From: Burkholderia sp. PAMC 26561
GTDB lineage: Bacteria; Pseudomonadota; Gammaproteobacteria; Burkholderiales; Burkholderiaceae
DNA: 64,000 nucleotides
Assembly: GCF_001557535.2 (NCBI RefSeq)
Contig: NZ_CP014307.1
Span: 1,547,938 to 1,611,937, forward strand
Reading direction: 5' to 3'
The notes below the pieces were generated by a model, which worked only from the letters and a program-made list of their open reading frames with translations, was not told the DNA's origin and did not search any database. Positions 27,364 to 37,069 of the stretch are shown one piece after another; within the stretch, counting starts at the first letter, position 1, and each line of letters starts with the position of its first letter. The position numbers were made by a program, and so were the translations under genes.

Positions 27364-29400
27364 ATGAAAACGAACGCGCTACTCAGCTATTCAATTTATT
27401 CAGTTCTGCTGTCGTTGGCCGCATGCGGCGGCGGAGGAGGCGGCGGTTCCAGCAACGCCGCCAGCGGTGGCGGCGCGGCTGCCGCTGCAAGCGGGAACGG
27501 TTCAGTCACCGCTTCCGGCACGTCCGCACCGGCTTCGGGTGACCCGGCAAGCGGCACTGCAGGGACAACCGGCAACGCGGGTGTAGTCGCCGGCGCGACC
27601 CCCGCAGTGGTCTCGCCATCGGTGGTGTCGAACGCGGCCTTGGTAATGACGTGCGCGGCGCCGGTCACGAGCGTGGCGTCATCGGGCGGCGGATTGATCG
27701 CAGTCGACACCCCCAGCGCCGATGGCACACGCATGTTCGCATCCGGTTCGACCTTCCAGCTCGCGATCGCGGCAAACCCTCCGGGTGCCGACACGCTTGC
27801 ATGGACCGTCAACGATGCGCTCGGCAAGACCGTGGCGAGCGGCAACTTCGCGGCGCCATCGGGCGGCAGTACGACGACGCTCAATTGCACGTCGACACTG
27901 GCGGGTTACTTCGCGGTATCGGCGACGCTTGCAAAAGCGGGTGGCAGCGTCCCGACGGCAGGCACGCGCCCGACCGGTTTCGCAACCTTCGGTGTTCTGC
28001 CCGATGTCACTCCAAGCCTGCCGGCGCCCACCTATGCGCATCAGGAGCAGCACCGGTTCGGCATGCAGGGTTTCAACGGCTGGACAGCGATGCTGGGCGC
28101 GCTCGGAATCAGCTCGACAATCGATGACCGCCAGTTGTCCAGCACGGAGCCGAATGGCCCCAACAGCTTCGCCGCGGCGGCCACGACGACCGATACCGGT
28201 TATTCAAGCGGCCAGATCATGCGGCTCGTGCGCCTGGACGGCATCCCGGCATGGGCCAGCCCGACCGGCGCGTTCATCGACAGCGCGTACTTGCCGAAGG
28301 ATCAGGCAGGGTATCAGTCTTATCTGAACCAGGTTGGTTCGGAAACCGAAGCAATGCGCAGAAAGTACTTCCCGGCGATGACCAGCAACTACTATCAGGT
28401 CACGTGGGAGCCGGACCAGACGTGGCTGGGGTCGAGCGCGGATTTCGTGACGCTTTACAAGCTTGCATACACGGGACTTCATGCGACGGACCCCAACGCG
28501 GTCGTGATGGGACCGACAGGCGCGTTTCCATCGCTGACCACGAATCGGCTCAAAGCCATGGCGCCGCTCGGTCTTGCGCAGTATCTGGACGGCATCGCGA
28601 CCCACGGGTATTACGATGCCGGCACATCGCCGTCGCATCCGCCGGAGCGTCTTGCCACCGATCCCGATCCGGCCAATGCCGCCAATGCGCTGATGAACGA
28701 AATGCGTAACTTGCGTCAGGAGATGCAGGCGGATTATCGGCCGGGCATAAAGCTGTTTGCCACTGAAACGGGTATCAGCTACGACCTCGGGACGTCGTAC
28801 GGACCTGACTATCCGACATCGAACGTGCTGTTTGCGCAGGGCGCGATTGTCGCGCGCACCCACATCATCCTGCTGGGTGAAGGCGCGGATCAGACCTATG
28901 TGTTCTACGGTGCGGACTATCCGGGGGAGACCGGTTACGGCACGTTCTTCGATTTATCGAACGCACAGGGATCGTTTGGCGCTAGCAACGTCAGTCCAAA
29001 GCCCGCGGCGCTGGCGGTCGCGGCGATGACACGCGTGCTCGACGGGACGATCACGCTCGGTCCCGTGAGCGGTACGCCTTCGGGCGTCTACGCCTATGCG
29101 TTCGAGCAGCGCGGGACGGGCAATGCGGTGACGGCCTTGTGGACCCACAACAATGCGGTCTGGAGTGCAAGCGGCGGCTTTAGCCAAACCTATAGCGTGG
29201 GCTATACGCTCGCGGTCGATGCCCCGGGCACGAGCGGTACGGTTCAGGTGCTGGACTGGATGGGCAATGCTTCGAGCGTTGCCTATGGCAACGGTGTGGT
29301 TTCATTGAATTTGACCGAAGCACCGTTGTACGTGGTGTCGAAGAACGCCGGCGTGGCCAAGGCGAACGCGACGTTGCCCGTGGGTTACACCGGCGCGTGA
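27364..29400 (+). CDS. Secreted lipoprotein with glycoside-hydrolase-like barrel
   Basis: This is a 678-residue lipoprotein. The signal ends in SLAAC followed by seven Gly, then a Ser/Ala/Gly-rich linker to about residue 90, a small beta-sandwich-like domain (about 95-215) and a large domain with YYQVTWEPDQTW, THGYYDAG and LFATETG. The Glu residues in WEPD and ATETG are placed like the acid/base and nucleophile of clan-A (GH39-like) glycosidases, and a beta-rich C-terminal domain follows. It is therefore probably a polysaccharide hydrolase anchored on the outer membrane. The ATG at 27364 is chosen for the lipoprotein signal; frame upstream is not needed. The assignment to a GH family is inference. 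Confidence 0.65.
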   Translation: MKTNALLSYSIYSVLLSLAACGGGGGGGSSNAASGGGAAAAASGNGSVTASGTSAPASGDPASGTAGTTGNAGVVAGATPAVVSPSVVSNAALVMTCAAPVTSVASSGGGLIAVDTPSADGTRMFASGSTFQLAIAANPPGADTLAWTVNDALGKTVASGNFAAPSGGSTTTLNCTSTLAGYFAVSATLAKAGGSVPTAGTRPTGFATFGVLPDVTPSLPAPTYAHQEQHRFGMQGFNGWTAMLGALGISSTIDDRQLSSTEPNGPNSFAAAATTTDTGYSSGQIMRLVRLDGIPAWASPTGAFIDSAYLPKDQAGYQSYLNQVGSETEAMRRKYFPAMTSNYYQVTWEPDQTWLGSSADFVTLYKLAYTGLHATDPNAVVMGPTGAFPSLTTNRLKAMAPLGLAQYLDGIATHGYYDAGTSPSHPPERLATDPDPANAANALMNEMRNLRQEMQADYRPGIKLFATETGISYDLGTSYGPDYPTSNVLFAQGAIVARTHIILLGEGADQTYVFYGADYPGETGYGTFFDLSNAQGSFGASNVSPKPAALAVAAMTRVLDGTITLGPVSGTPSGVYAYAFEQRGTGNAVTALWTHNNAVWSASGGFSQTYSVGYTLAVDAPGTSGTVQVLDWMGNASSVAYGNGVVSLNLTEAPLYVVSKNAGVAKANATLPVGYTGA

Positions 29401-29727
29401 CGGAGCAGGCGTAACGCGTGTGGTGAATCGCCATATGCGCAAGGCGTCGGAGATCGGGCGACCGCGGGCGTAATGCCTCAAAGCGGGTTAGCGTCTATCG
29501 CTGTGCTCGCCTATGTCCGTCTGTTGCTTTAAATCCCAGATTACCCGACGGTCACGCCGGGCGCCCATTTTCAGATGAGCGCGCGGAAAAGTGCGTTAGC
29601 GTGAGGTGTCTCAACAACGAGATTCGACTAAGTTAAAAGCGCGGCATCGCAAGCAAGTGACGCACTCGCCAAAACAATCCCGGAAGCGCCACAACAAAAA
29701 CTCCTTGCAGCGCCCCCGGCGACCCCC
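29401..29727. other. 327-bp gap between convergent genes
   Basis: This spacer separates the ends of the convergent lipoprotein and phospholipase C genes. I see no coding frame with support and no clear stem-loop followed by a T-run. Confidence 0.4.
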
Positions 29728-31833
29728 TTAACTCCCCAGCGCAGGATCCGTCATGCTGCTCTTGCCGGTCTCCACATGCCCGGCAAATCGCCGCACGAAC
29801 GAGCTGTCCGTATCGATGGTAATCGTCACGTCATACCACCCGAACGCTTCACGCAGATCCAGATAAACCGTCTCCGTCCCGCCGCCGCGAATCGGCTGCT
29901 TGATCGTGGCGCCGGTTTCATAAGCGCTGGTGATCGTAAAGTTGCATTTCCCGGTTCCGAGATTCTTCAGGCGCAGTTGAAGGTTGCCATTCGCGACATC
30001 GTAGCCTTCGACCACTTCGGCGATCGCCTGATTGTCACTCCACCAATGCTGCTCCACAGCCTTGCCGGCAAAGCGCCGCAAGAAACCATTGGGACCGTGG
30101 ATCACGTAGTCGTATGCGTTGGAAGCCGCCAGCGGCAAATCATCACGCAGACGCTTTCCGGCTTCGACCGTATAGCAGCTTGGCGCTGTCGTGCTGTTCG
30201 CGGTGAAAACCAAAAACGTCGCGCCCACGCTGCCCGTGTTGATGAAATCGAACGTGACGCCGTTGGTGGTGCCTGCATGCGCGTGAACGAACAACTCATA
30301 AGGCAGCGCACGCGCCTGACGTACACCGGCTTCCTGTTTCGGTACGGCCTGGATGGCGGGCGGCACCGGAACATAGTCGGGATGACGAATTTTCTGAACC
30401 GGGGCGTAACCGCTTGTATCGGGCAACGTCGGCAGGGTTGCGTTCGGGTTCTTGAAGTTGAACGCGGATGTCAGGTCACCGCAGATCGCCCGGCGCCATG
30501 GCGTGATGTTCGATTCGATGACATTCGGACGCGAACCAAAACGCTTCTCGATGAATTGAATCACGGACGTATGATCGAAGACCTCCGAGCACACGAAACC
30601 GCCTTTTGACCACGGCGAAACGACCAGCATCGGCACCCGCGTCCCCAGGCCGTATGCACCGCTCTGGTAGGTCGAGCTGCCCGGGAAGATCTCGTTGACG
30701 ATACTGACCGTGGACTTGCCGTCGGACGCAGACGCGGGCGGAAACGGCGGCACGACGTGATCGAAGAAACCATCGTTCTCGTCATAGTTGATCAGCAAGA
30801 CCGTCTTGCTCCAGACCGCCGGATTCGACGTGAGAATCTGCAGCACCTGGTCGACGTACCACGCGCCGTAGTTCGCCGGCCAGTTCGGATGCTCCGAGAA
30901 CGCTTCGGGCGCAACGATCCACGAAACCTGCGGCAACGCGTTGTTCTGGACATCGCGCTTGAGGATATCGAAGTATCCGTCGCCTGCTTGGGCGTTCGTG
31001 CCCGTACGCGCCTTCTGATACAGCGCGCTACCCGGCTGCGCGTTGCGATACTGGTTCAGGTAAAGCAGTGCGTTGTCGCCATAGTTGCCAATGTACGGGT
31101 CGTTGGTCCAGCCCCACGAACCGTTGGCGTCGAGTCCCGTGCCCGCGTCCTGATAGATCTTCCACGAGATGTTTGCCTTCTCCAGCACCTCCGGATACGA
31201 CCCCCAGCTATAGCCGACTTCCGCATTGTCGATGACCGGTCCGCCGCCGTTGCCGTCGTTGCCGACCCAGCCGGTCCACATGTAATAGCGATTCGGATCG
31301 GTCGATGAATTGATCGAGCAGTGGTATGCATCGCAGATCGTGAAGGCATCGGCGAGCTGGTAGTGAAATGGAATGTCCTCGCGCGTCAGATACGCCATGG
31401 TCGTCGTGCCCTTGTAGGGCACCCATTGGTCGTAGCGGCCGTCGTTGTAGGCGCCTTTGCCCGACTTCCAGTCATGCGGCAAGTCCTGGATGAACTGGTT
31501 GCCGAGATCCGGCGCGCTGGGACGGAAGGGCAGCACTTCGCCAAGGCCTGCAGCCAGCGGCTGATTGAACACCGGCTTGCCGTTGGGCAGCGTGACGGCG
31601 CGTGTATCGCCGAACCCGCGTACGCCTTGCAGCGTGCCGAAGTAATGATCGAATGAACGATTTTCCTGCATCAGCACGACGATGTGCTCGACGTCCTGGA
31701 TGCTGCCGTGCACATTGTTGGCGGGGATGGCGAGTGCGTTGCGAATGCCTGCGGGCACGACGCCCATTGCAGTGGCGGAACCGGCGGCCTGAACAGCGGC
31801 CCTGAGGAAGTCACGTCGGCTTTTTAAGGTCAT
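29728..31833 (-). CDS. Phosphocholine-specific phospholipase C (Tat-exported)
   Basis: This is a 701-residue protein of the phosphoesterase/acid phosphatase superfamily that includes PlcH and PlcN. The twin-arginine signal SRRDFLRAA is near residue 5, and the active-site entry QENRSFDHYFG and NYDENDGFFDHV are conserved. Two C-terminal DUF756-type domains (about 490-690) complete the usual layout. It cleaves phosphatidylcholine and related lipids outside the cytoplasm, releasing phosphocholine, and can serve phosphate scavenging or host membrane damage. A small lipoprotein gene lies 57 bp upstream on the same strand. Length matches the family. Confidence 0.92.
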   Translation of the reverse strand: MTLKSRRDFLRAAVQAAGSATAMGVVPAGIRNALAIPANNVHGSIQDVEHIVVLMQENRSFDHYFGTLQGVRGFGDTRAVTLPNGKPVFNQPLAAGLGEVLPFRPSAPDLGNQFIQDLPHDWKSGKGAYNDGRYDQWVPYKGTTTMAYLTREDIPFHYQLADAFTICDAYHCSINSSTDPNRYYMWTGWVGNDGNGGGPVIDNAEVGYSWGSYPEVLEKANISWKIYQDAGTGLDANGSWGWTNDPYIGNYGDNALLYLNQYRNAQPGSALYQKARTGTNAQAGDGYFDILKRDVQNNALPQVSWIVAPEAFSEHPNWPANYGAWYVDQVLQILTSNPAVWSKTVLLINYDENDGFFDHVVPPFPPASASDGKSTVSIVNEIFPGSSTYQSGAYGLGTRVPMLVVSPWSKGGFVCSEVFDHTSVIQFIEKRFGSRPNVIESNITPWRRAICGDLTSAFNFKNPNATLPTLPDTSGYAPVQKIRHPDYVPVPPAIQAVPKQEAGVRQARALPYELFVHAHAGTTNGVTFDFINTGSVGATFLVFTANSTTAPSCYTVEAGKRLRDDLPLAASNAYDYVIHGPNGFLRRFAGKAVEQHWWSDNQAIAEVVEGYDVANGNLQLRLKNLGTGKCNFTITSAYETGATIKQPIRGGGTETVYLDLREAFGWYDVTITIDTDSSFVRRFAGHVETGKSSMTDPALGS

Positions 31834-31890
31834 GGGTTTTTATCAGTCGGGGTGGGGGAGAGAGTGGAGATTGCAGGTCGTACATCGAAA

Positions 31891-32178
31891 TCACTCCGCC
31901 TCGTGAATCACGGGAGGCAGCAGGGGGTCGGACGCAGGCGAGGCGGGGGATTCTTTCGGCGGGCCAAGGCTCGACACAGCCGTGGAAGGCTGCGTCTGCT
32001 GCAATGCCCAATTCTGGATGTCCGATGAACTTGCCGGGAGCGGCGCGGCAGTATCGGTTTGCGGTAAGGAGGATGGAGCGGCCGACGATGGCGCATCGTG
32101 ATCGCCACAGGCGACGAGCATCGGGCAACCAAGCATCGCGCACAGCATCCAGGCGACGGTGACGGATCTCTTGAACAC
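31891..32178 (-). CDS. Small lipoprotein upstream of phospholipase C
   Basis: This is a 95-residue protein with a signal peptide and a lipobox PMLVAC near residue 24, followed by a Ser/Pro/Ala-rich mature part without recognisable fold. The GTG at 32178 is preferred over a TTG at 32202 because AGAGGA lies 5 bp upstream of it. It lies directly upstream of the phospholipase C gene on the same strand, so it may help secretion or anchoring of that enzyme; this is inferred from position only. Confidence 0.55.
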   Translation of the reverse strand: MFKRSVTVAWMLCAMLGCPMLVACGDHDAPSSAAPSSLPQTDTAAPLPASSSDIQNWALQQTQPSTAVSSLGPPKESPASPASDPLLPPVIHEAE

Positions 32179-32421
32179 AAGCGTCCTCTGGACGGAAGGC
32201 AAACGTTGTCATGCGCGAACGCTTTGCGAGGGCATTGCACGGCATGACACCAAATGAACTAGCGAGAGGATAGAAATTACACGTGTAGGAATTATTAAAT
32301 AAAGGAAATAATCGATTGCCGTAACGACAACGTAATGTAGTCGTCGGCTTAAGGAAGGGTTGGGGCGTCGTCATGCTGCACGTCCCGGGAACAGCGATTG
32401 CGCGAGCCTTCTGCATTAATT

Positions 32422-32433
32422 GACTAGTTAGTC
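32422..32433. promoter_or_regulatory. Inverted repeat before the catalase-like gene
   Basis: GACTA-GT-TAGTC is a 5-bp dyad 26 bp before the start of the catalase-like gene, in an AT-rich patch. A second dyad, TACACGTGTA, is at 32278-32287. Either could bind a redox-responsive repressor; neither matches a specific known operator. Confidence 0.25.
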
Positions 32434-32459
32434 CCGAGAAATCTACCGGAACGCCCCAC

Positions 32460-33566
32460 ATGTCGACGCCACTCAGCATCCGCCCTTTGCTGTTCGATTC
32501 CACTTTCGAGCAAATCCCCGCCGACGAAGCCGAGACAACGCAGGACCTCGTCAAGACGCTGCGAGGCATCATTGAAGCCACTTCCGCCGACTATGGTCAT
32601 GCCGTGCGCAGCGTCCACGCAAAAAGTCACGGCTTGCTGCAAGGCGAGCTGACCGTGCCGGAAGGTTTGCCGCTCGAGCTCGCACAAGGCGCGTTTGCCA
32701 AGCCCGGAACGTTCCCTGTCGTCATGCGGTTTTCGACTAACCCCGGCGATATCCTCGATGACAAGGTTTCCACGCCGCGTGGCCTCGCGTTGAAAATCAT
32801 CGGCGTGCAAGGAGAGCGTTTGCCCGGCGCCGAAGGCCAGGTGACGCAGGACTTCGTGATGCAGAACGCGCTTGCGTTTACCGCCGCGACGCCGAAGGCG
32901 TTTCTCACCACGCTCAAGGCGCTGGCGAAGACAACCGATAAAGCGCCTGGCCTTAAGCAGGCGTTATCGGCGGTATTGCGCGGCACCGAGTCCGCTGTCG
33001 AGGCACTGGGCGGCGAGAGCGGCACGCTGAAGAGCCTCGGCGGGCACCCGAAAACAAACCTGCTTGGCGAGACCTACTCCACGGTCGTGCCGGTCCTGTA
33101 TGGCTCGTACTACGGGAAGGTTGCGATCGTGCCGGTATCGCCGGAACTCGTCGCGCTGAAAGATGCGCCCGTGGATCTCGACGACAAACCCAATGGCCTG
33201 CGCGAAGCGGTCAATGAATTTTTCGCGACCACCGGCGGCGAGTGGGAAGTGCGGGTGCAACTCGCGACCGACATAGAGAAGATGCCGGTTGAAGATGCAT
33301 CGAAGAAATGGTCGGAGGAAGAAAGTCCGTTCGTCACGGTCGCGCGCATCCGGGTGGTCTCTCAGCCGGCATGGACCGATGCCCGTTCGGTAGCGGTCGA
33401 TGACGGCCTCGCCTTCAGCCCGTGGCATGGCCTGAGTGCGCATCGGCCAATTGGCGGGGTGCAGCGCTCGCGCAAACCCGCCTATGAAATGTCCTCGGGA
33501 TTCCGGGGCCAGTTCAACGGCTGCCCCATGCACGAGCCTGAGTCACTGGACCGCTTGCCCGACTGA
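32460..33566 (+). CDS. Catalase-family haem protein
   Basis: This is a 368-residue protein of the small catalase-like branch. SVHAKSHGLLQGELTV carries the likely distal His (H53 region), VVMRFSTNPGDILDD and RGLALKIIGVQGERL form the haem pocket, and SRKPAYEMSS is the region of the proximal Tyr. It lacks the full length of true catalases (about 480+ residues), as in the y4iL-like group. Such proteins act as haem peroxidases or hydroperoxide-processing enzymes. The gene stands alone with its own terminator behind it. Confidence 0.8.
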   Translation: MSTPLSIRPLLFDSTFEQIPADEAETTQDLVKTLRGIIEATSADYGHAVRSVHAKSHGLLQGELTVPEGLPLELAQGAFAKPGTFPVVMRFSTNPGDILDDKVSTPRGLALKIIGVQGERLPGAEGQVTQDFVMQNALAFTAATPKAFLTTLKALAKTTDKAPGLKQALSAVLRGTESAVEALGGESGTLKSLGGHPKTNLLGETYSTVVPVLYGSYYGKVAIVPVSPELVALKDAPVDLDDKPNGLREAVNEFFATTGGEWEVRVQLATDIEKMPVEDASKKWSEEESPFVTVARIRVVSQPAWTDARSVAVDDGLAFSPWHGLSAHRPIGGVQRSRKPAYEMSSGFRGQFNGCPMHEPESLDRLPD

Positions 33567-33585
33567 TCATCGGCGGTTGAAATCC

Positions 33586-33622
33586 AACGCCCGGTCCGCG
33601 GAATGCGAACCGGGCGTTTCTT
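33586..33622 (+). terminator. Intrinsic terminator of the catalase-like gene
   Basis: Arms AACGCCCGGT (33586-33595) and ACCGGGCGTT (33609-33618) form a 10-bp perfect stem with a 13-base loop, followed by a T-rich run (TTTCTT). It sits 19 bp after the catalase-like stop. The T-run touches the end of the convergent VOC gene. Confidence 0.8.
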
Positions 33623-33995
33623 ATTCAGCGCGTTCGCAAAAACTGATGCGATTGCCGAACGGATCGGACACTGAGAGCACGCGACCCCATGGCATGGTCT
33701 CGACGCCCGGCCGCGCATGCCGGTAGTTCTTTTGCGTCAACTCGGCATGCCATTCATCGATACCTTTCGTGGGGACGAACAGTGCGGAGCCCGGCGTGGC
33801 ATCGCCGAAATGTTCGCTCAGATGCAGCGTCATTGCATCGCGCGAAATCTGTGCGTAAAGCGGTGCGTCTTCCGAAAACCGGTGTTCCCATTCCCATTTG
33901 AAGCCAAGGAAATCGACGTAAAACTCCCTGGCTTTATCGATGGAAAAAATTCGGAAGATAGGGATGGCGGGCGACAGTTTCAAAGCGAGCTCCAA
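33621..33995 (-). CDS. VOC superfamily (glyoxalase/bleomycin-resistance-like) protein
   Basis: This is a 124-residue vicinal-oxygen-chelate protein. It shows the paired beta-alpha-beta-beta-beta modules, with REFYVDFLGFKWEWE in the first and the C-terminal VSDPFGNRISFCE metal-proximal strand. Similar single-domain proteins bind bleomycin-type compounds or act on small metabolites. It is a lone gene, convergent with the catalase-like gene. Confidence 0.78.
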   Translation of the reverse strand: MELALKLSPAIPIFRIFSIDKAREFYVDFLGFKWEWEHRFSEDAPLYAQISRDAMTLHLSEHFGDATPGSALFVPTKGIDEWHAELTQKNYRHARPGVETMPWGRVLSVSDPFGNRISFCERAE

Positions 33996-34260
33996 CGCGT
34001 TTCAGGACACTCGATCTTGCCGCATACGCACGCCCTTGCCCACCCGCGCGAACCGTCGAACGTTTGCTCACCAAGGCCGGTACGTGGGGGCGCATATATA
34101 TGAAGAATTCATTAAAGCTTCTCCCTTACATGCCGTAAAAACGTTGTCAGCGGCAGCTTGCAAACGCCGCGACAACTCCGCACCGGGGCCTTGGTTAGAC
34201 ACAGGCGAACGCGGACGTGACCATAAAACAATGCTGCGGGCAGAGAGCACGGGAGAACAT

Positions 34261-34698
34261 ATGGCAATCGACACGGCGCAGCAGGTCATGCAGCTTGGCG
34301 ACTATGCGAAGCGGCTCAGCGCGGCGCGCGATCGGAGCTACGCACTCGCACGCGAGGTCGAGCGCTCGCGAGGCGTGCTGGACTTCATGGCGCACGATCC
34401 GGCGAGTGACCCGGCTTTATGCGAATACGCGACAAAGGCGCTCGAGCTGCTGTGCGAAAACCTCGTGCGTTTATGCGCGCTGACCGACGAGGCGTCGGCG
34501 AACGCCGAAGCGCTTGCAAGTCTGCCTCTGAAGTATTTTTCAAACGAGACGGGCACCGCTGGCGAACTGGATGCCGCGGTGGCGTCGCTTGTCGAGGCCA
34601 CGACCACGGCGGAAACCGAACTCGTCGAACTTGCACAGGTAGTGGCAGAAGCGTGCGAGGCGGTCGACGAGATGCGCCGGCCAGAACAAATCGGGTAA
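34261..34698 (+). CDS. Hypothetical helical protein
   Basis: This is a 145-residue, Glu/Ala-rich, predicted mostly alpha-helical protein with no membrane segment. Heptad-like spacing over 90-140 suggests a coiled coil. The ATG at 34261 is chosen because GGGAGA lies 6 bp before it; a longer frame starts at 33940, opposite the VOC gene, and is not supported. It lies 204 bp upstream of the FUSC gene on the same strand. I recognise no family. Confidence 0.5.
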   Translation: MAIDTAQQVMQLGDYAKRLSAARDRSYALAREVERSRGVLDFMAHDPASDPALCEYATKALELLCENLVRLCALTDEASANAEALASLPLKYFSNETGTAGELDAAVASLVEATTTAETELVELAQVVAEACEAVDEMRRPEQIG

Positions 34699-34902
34699 AC
34701 CCCAAAGATCGTAATTTTGACGCGGTAGTATTCGGGTATACGCGAAACGCTTTGCGTTTTCGTGCGCGTCCCGTGGCAAGACGTTCGCCGGCGATCCCGG
34801 CTGACTCTCTTGCCCGACGCAAACAGGAGAGTCCGCCGCGGCGGACTCGTCGTATCGGAAGCGGTCACAAGCCGTTACCGGCACTTGCCCCGGGTATTAC
34901 AC

Positions 34903-36729
34903 ATGTCCATCGCTTCCATTGCGCAGGTTTTTTATCGTGCGCATCGCTTCCAGCCCGCTGCCGGCGCGTCTTGTGCCGCTGTTGCTCCCGTTCCCTCATC
35001 ACGCCTGCTGTGCCTCCTGCTTGGCTCCGATCCCGGACTGTTGCGCTTTCATACCGCGTTGCGCAGCGCGCTTGCGTGTTTGCTGACCGGGTTCGTGACG
35101 ATCGGCTGGACCGTCGCGACGCATCGGCCGCCGACGCTCGCGGCATTCGCATTGTTGTTCGCGATGATCGCACCGCTGTTTCTGCGCGATGCCGGATGGC
35201 GCGGCTGGTTGCGTTCCCTTGCAGCAATCTACGGCGCGGGATGCGCGAGTTTCGTGGCCGCCACTGCGCTTGCCCCTTGGCCGCTTGCCGCCGATGCCGC
35301 CTTTCTCGCCGTGCTCTTCACCGGCATGCTGGTACAGGCGTGCGGGCCGCGCGCGCTCGGTAGTGCAATGACCGCTGTCGTCGCGTTCTATCTCGGGCTT
35401 TATCTGCATCCGACGTTTGCGCATGCGTGCATGACGCTGGCGTTATCGACCGCAGGCGTCGCCATTGTCGTGCTCACCGGGCGCGTACTCGTACCCACGC
35501 ATCCGCGCGCCACCCTGCAGCGCGCACTGAGCACGGTTGCGCAGCGCGCGGCGCTCGTTCTCGCTGACCGTCGCGCGGATGAAGCGCAGGCGATCGCCCA
35601 TTTATCGTCCCTCAACGAAGCGGCGCTCGCCGTCGAAGAGCAACTCGATCTGCTCGATTTCGCCGGCGCACAGCGGCTGCGCGCGAGGTTGATCGAGGTG
35701 GAAATCGACGCCGCCCTGCATGCACGGGAAGGCGCGCTGCTCGAACAAACCGATGAACGCTTGCGAATCGCGCTAAGGCGTCTTGCGCGTGCGGGCCAGG
35801 ATGCGGGAAGTTCGACCACGCGCGCAGCGGCATCGAAGAAATCCATTGCCTCGTGGCGCGGGCTTCTTTCATGGCTGCCAGCAAGCCGGGCCACGACGGC
35901 GGCGTTGATCGCCATGCTGATCGGACATTCGGTTTCGCCTGAACGCTGGTTCTGGGCGGTCATCACTACCTTCGTCGTTTTCCTCGGCACACGTTCGCGC
36001 GGCGACACGATCCGCAAGACTGGGGAGCGCGTAGGCGGCACGCTGGCCGGCGTTGCGGTCAGCGCGATGCTGGTCGAACTGCTTCATGGCATGCCGGTGT
36101 TGATCGTCATCGCGATGATCTTGTGTGTCTTCGGCTGGGCGTACTTCATCCTGACCTCCTACGGGCAAGGTGTGTTTTTCATCACTGTGCTGGTGGGGCT
36201 GATCTATGGCGAATTGGGATTCGCGATCGGCCCACTGGTCGAAATGCGCGTGGAGGAAGTGTTCGTTGGCTGCGTGGTGGCCGTGGCGGTGGCCGTACTG
36301 ATGATGCCGCTGCGGACGTCGCATCACATCGATGCAAAAGTGGAGAGCGTGCTCGCCGCGCTCAATGAGATCACGCGTCTAACCGAAACATCATTTGATG
36401 CGCACGCAAGCATCGCGTCCATGCGCACGCTCGACCGTCGCTGGCACGAATTGCAAGCGGCGTTGCGCCCCTTGCGCACGCAGCGTGTGTTTGCATGGAA
36501 TACGCAGATGGAGCTTGCTATCGGACCACTCTTTGCATGCGTGCAGACCGCGCGGGAACTGACCGGGCTTACAGCGCGCGGCGCAAGTCACGTCGCTGCG
36601 ATCGATAAAATTCGCGCCCGTCTGGCGGGTGCGATGTCGTTGTTTGCATTGCGTTCGGGGCGTGCCGCTGCGTCTTCAATGAATCACGAGACCCGTTCCA
36701 GCGAACTCACAACGGCACGTCAAACCTGA
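34903..36729 (+). CDS. FUSC-family exporter (aromatic acid/fusaric acid type)
   Basis: This is a 608-residue inner-membrane protein with two clusters of about six helices (about 45-180 and 320-470) separated by a helical soluble domain, the FUSC/PET family plan. Members such as AaeB and fusaric-acid resistance proteins export aromatic acids. No membrane-fusion partner gene is adjacent. The ATG at 34903 starts the conserved-looking region; the frame is open further upstream without support. It ends 7 bp from the convergent cyoD gene. Confidence 0.82.
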   Translation: MSIASIAQVFYRAHRFQPAAGASCAAVAPVPSSRLLCLLLGSDPGLLRFHTALRSALACLLTGFVTIGWTVATHRPPTLAAFALLFAMIAPLFLRDAGWRGWLRSLAAIYGAGCASFVAATALAPWPLAADAAFLAVLFTGMLVQACGPRALGSAMTAVVAFYLGLYLHPTFAHACMTLALSTAGVAIVVLTGRVLVPTHPRATLQRALSTVAQRAALVLADRRADEAQAIAHLSSLNEAALAVEEQLDLLDFAGAQRLRARLIEVEIDAALHAREGALLEQTDERLRIALRRLARAGQDAGSSTTRAAASKKSIASWRGLLSWLPASRATTAALIAMLIGHSVSPERWFWAVITTFVVFLGTRSRGDTIRKTGERVGGTLAGVAVSAMLVELLHGMPVLIVIAMILCVFGWAYFILTSYGQGVFFITVLVGLIYGELGFAIGPLVEMRVEEVFVGCVVAVAVAVLMMPLRTSHHIDAKVESVLAALNEITRLTETSFDAHASIASMRTLDRRWHELQAALRPLRTQRVFAWNTQMELAIGPLFACVQTARELTGLTARGASHVAAIDKIRARLAGAMSLFALRSGRAAASSMNHETRSSELTTARQT

Positions 36730-36736
36730 CGCGTGA

Positions 36737-37069
36737 TCAACGCGACATCATGTTCATGCTGACGTTGTGCATGATCCAGATCGACCCGCCGATCAGGATC
36801 ACCGCCGTCATCACGGTGAATCCGAACGCCATCACGTTCCATGATTGTTCCGACGATGCATTCAGGTGCAGGAAATAAACCAGATGCACGACCACCTGGA
36901 TCAGCGCTAGCGCGGCGATCAGCAAGATGGCCGTGCTGGTCTCCATGCCGTGCCCCATCACGATGAAAAACGACGCCGCCGTCAGGATCACCGACAGCGC
37001 GAAACCAATCAGATAAGAGCGCACGCTGCCGTGCGCCTCGCCACCACTATGCACATTTGAGTTCGACAT
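36737..37069 (-). CDS. cyoD: Cytochrome bo3 ubiquinol oxidase subunit IV
   Basis: This is a 110-residue protein with three helices and the family signature YLIGFALSVILTAASFF. It helps assemble haem and copper into subunit I. The ATG at 37069 abuts the cyoC stop with no spacer. It is the last gene of the cyoABCD operon. Confidence 0.93.
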   Translation of the reverse strand: MSNSNVHSGGEAHGSVRSYLIGFALSVILTAASFFIVMGHGMETSTAILLIAALALIQVVVHLVYFLHLNASSEQSWNVMAFGFTVMTAVILIGGSIWIMHNVSMNMMSR

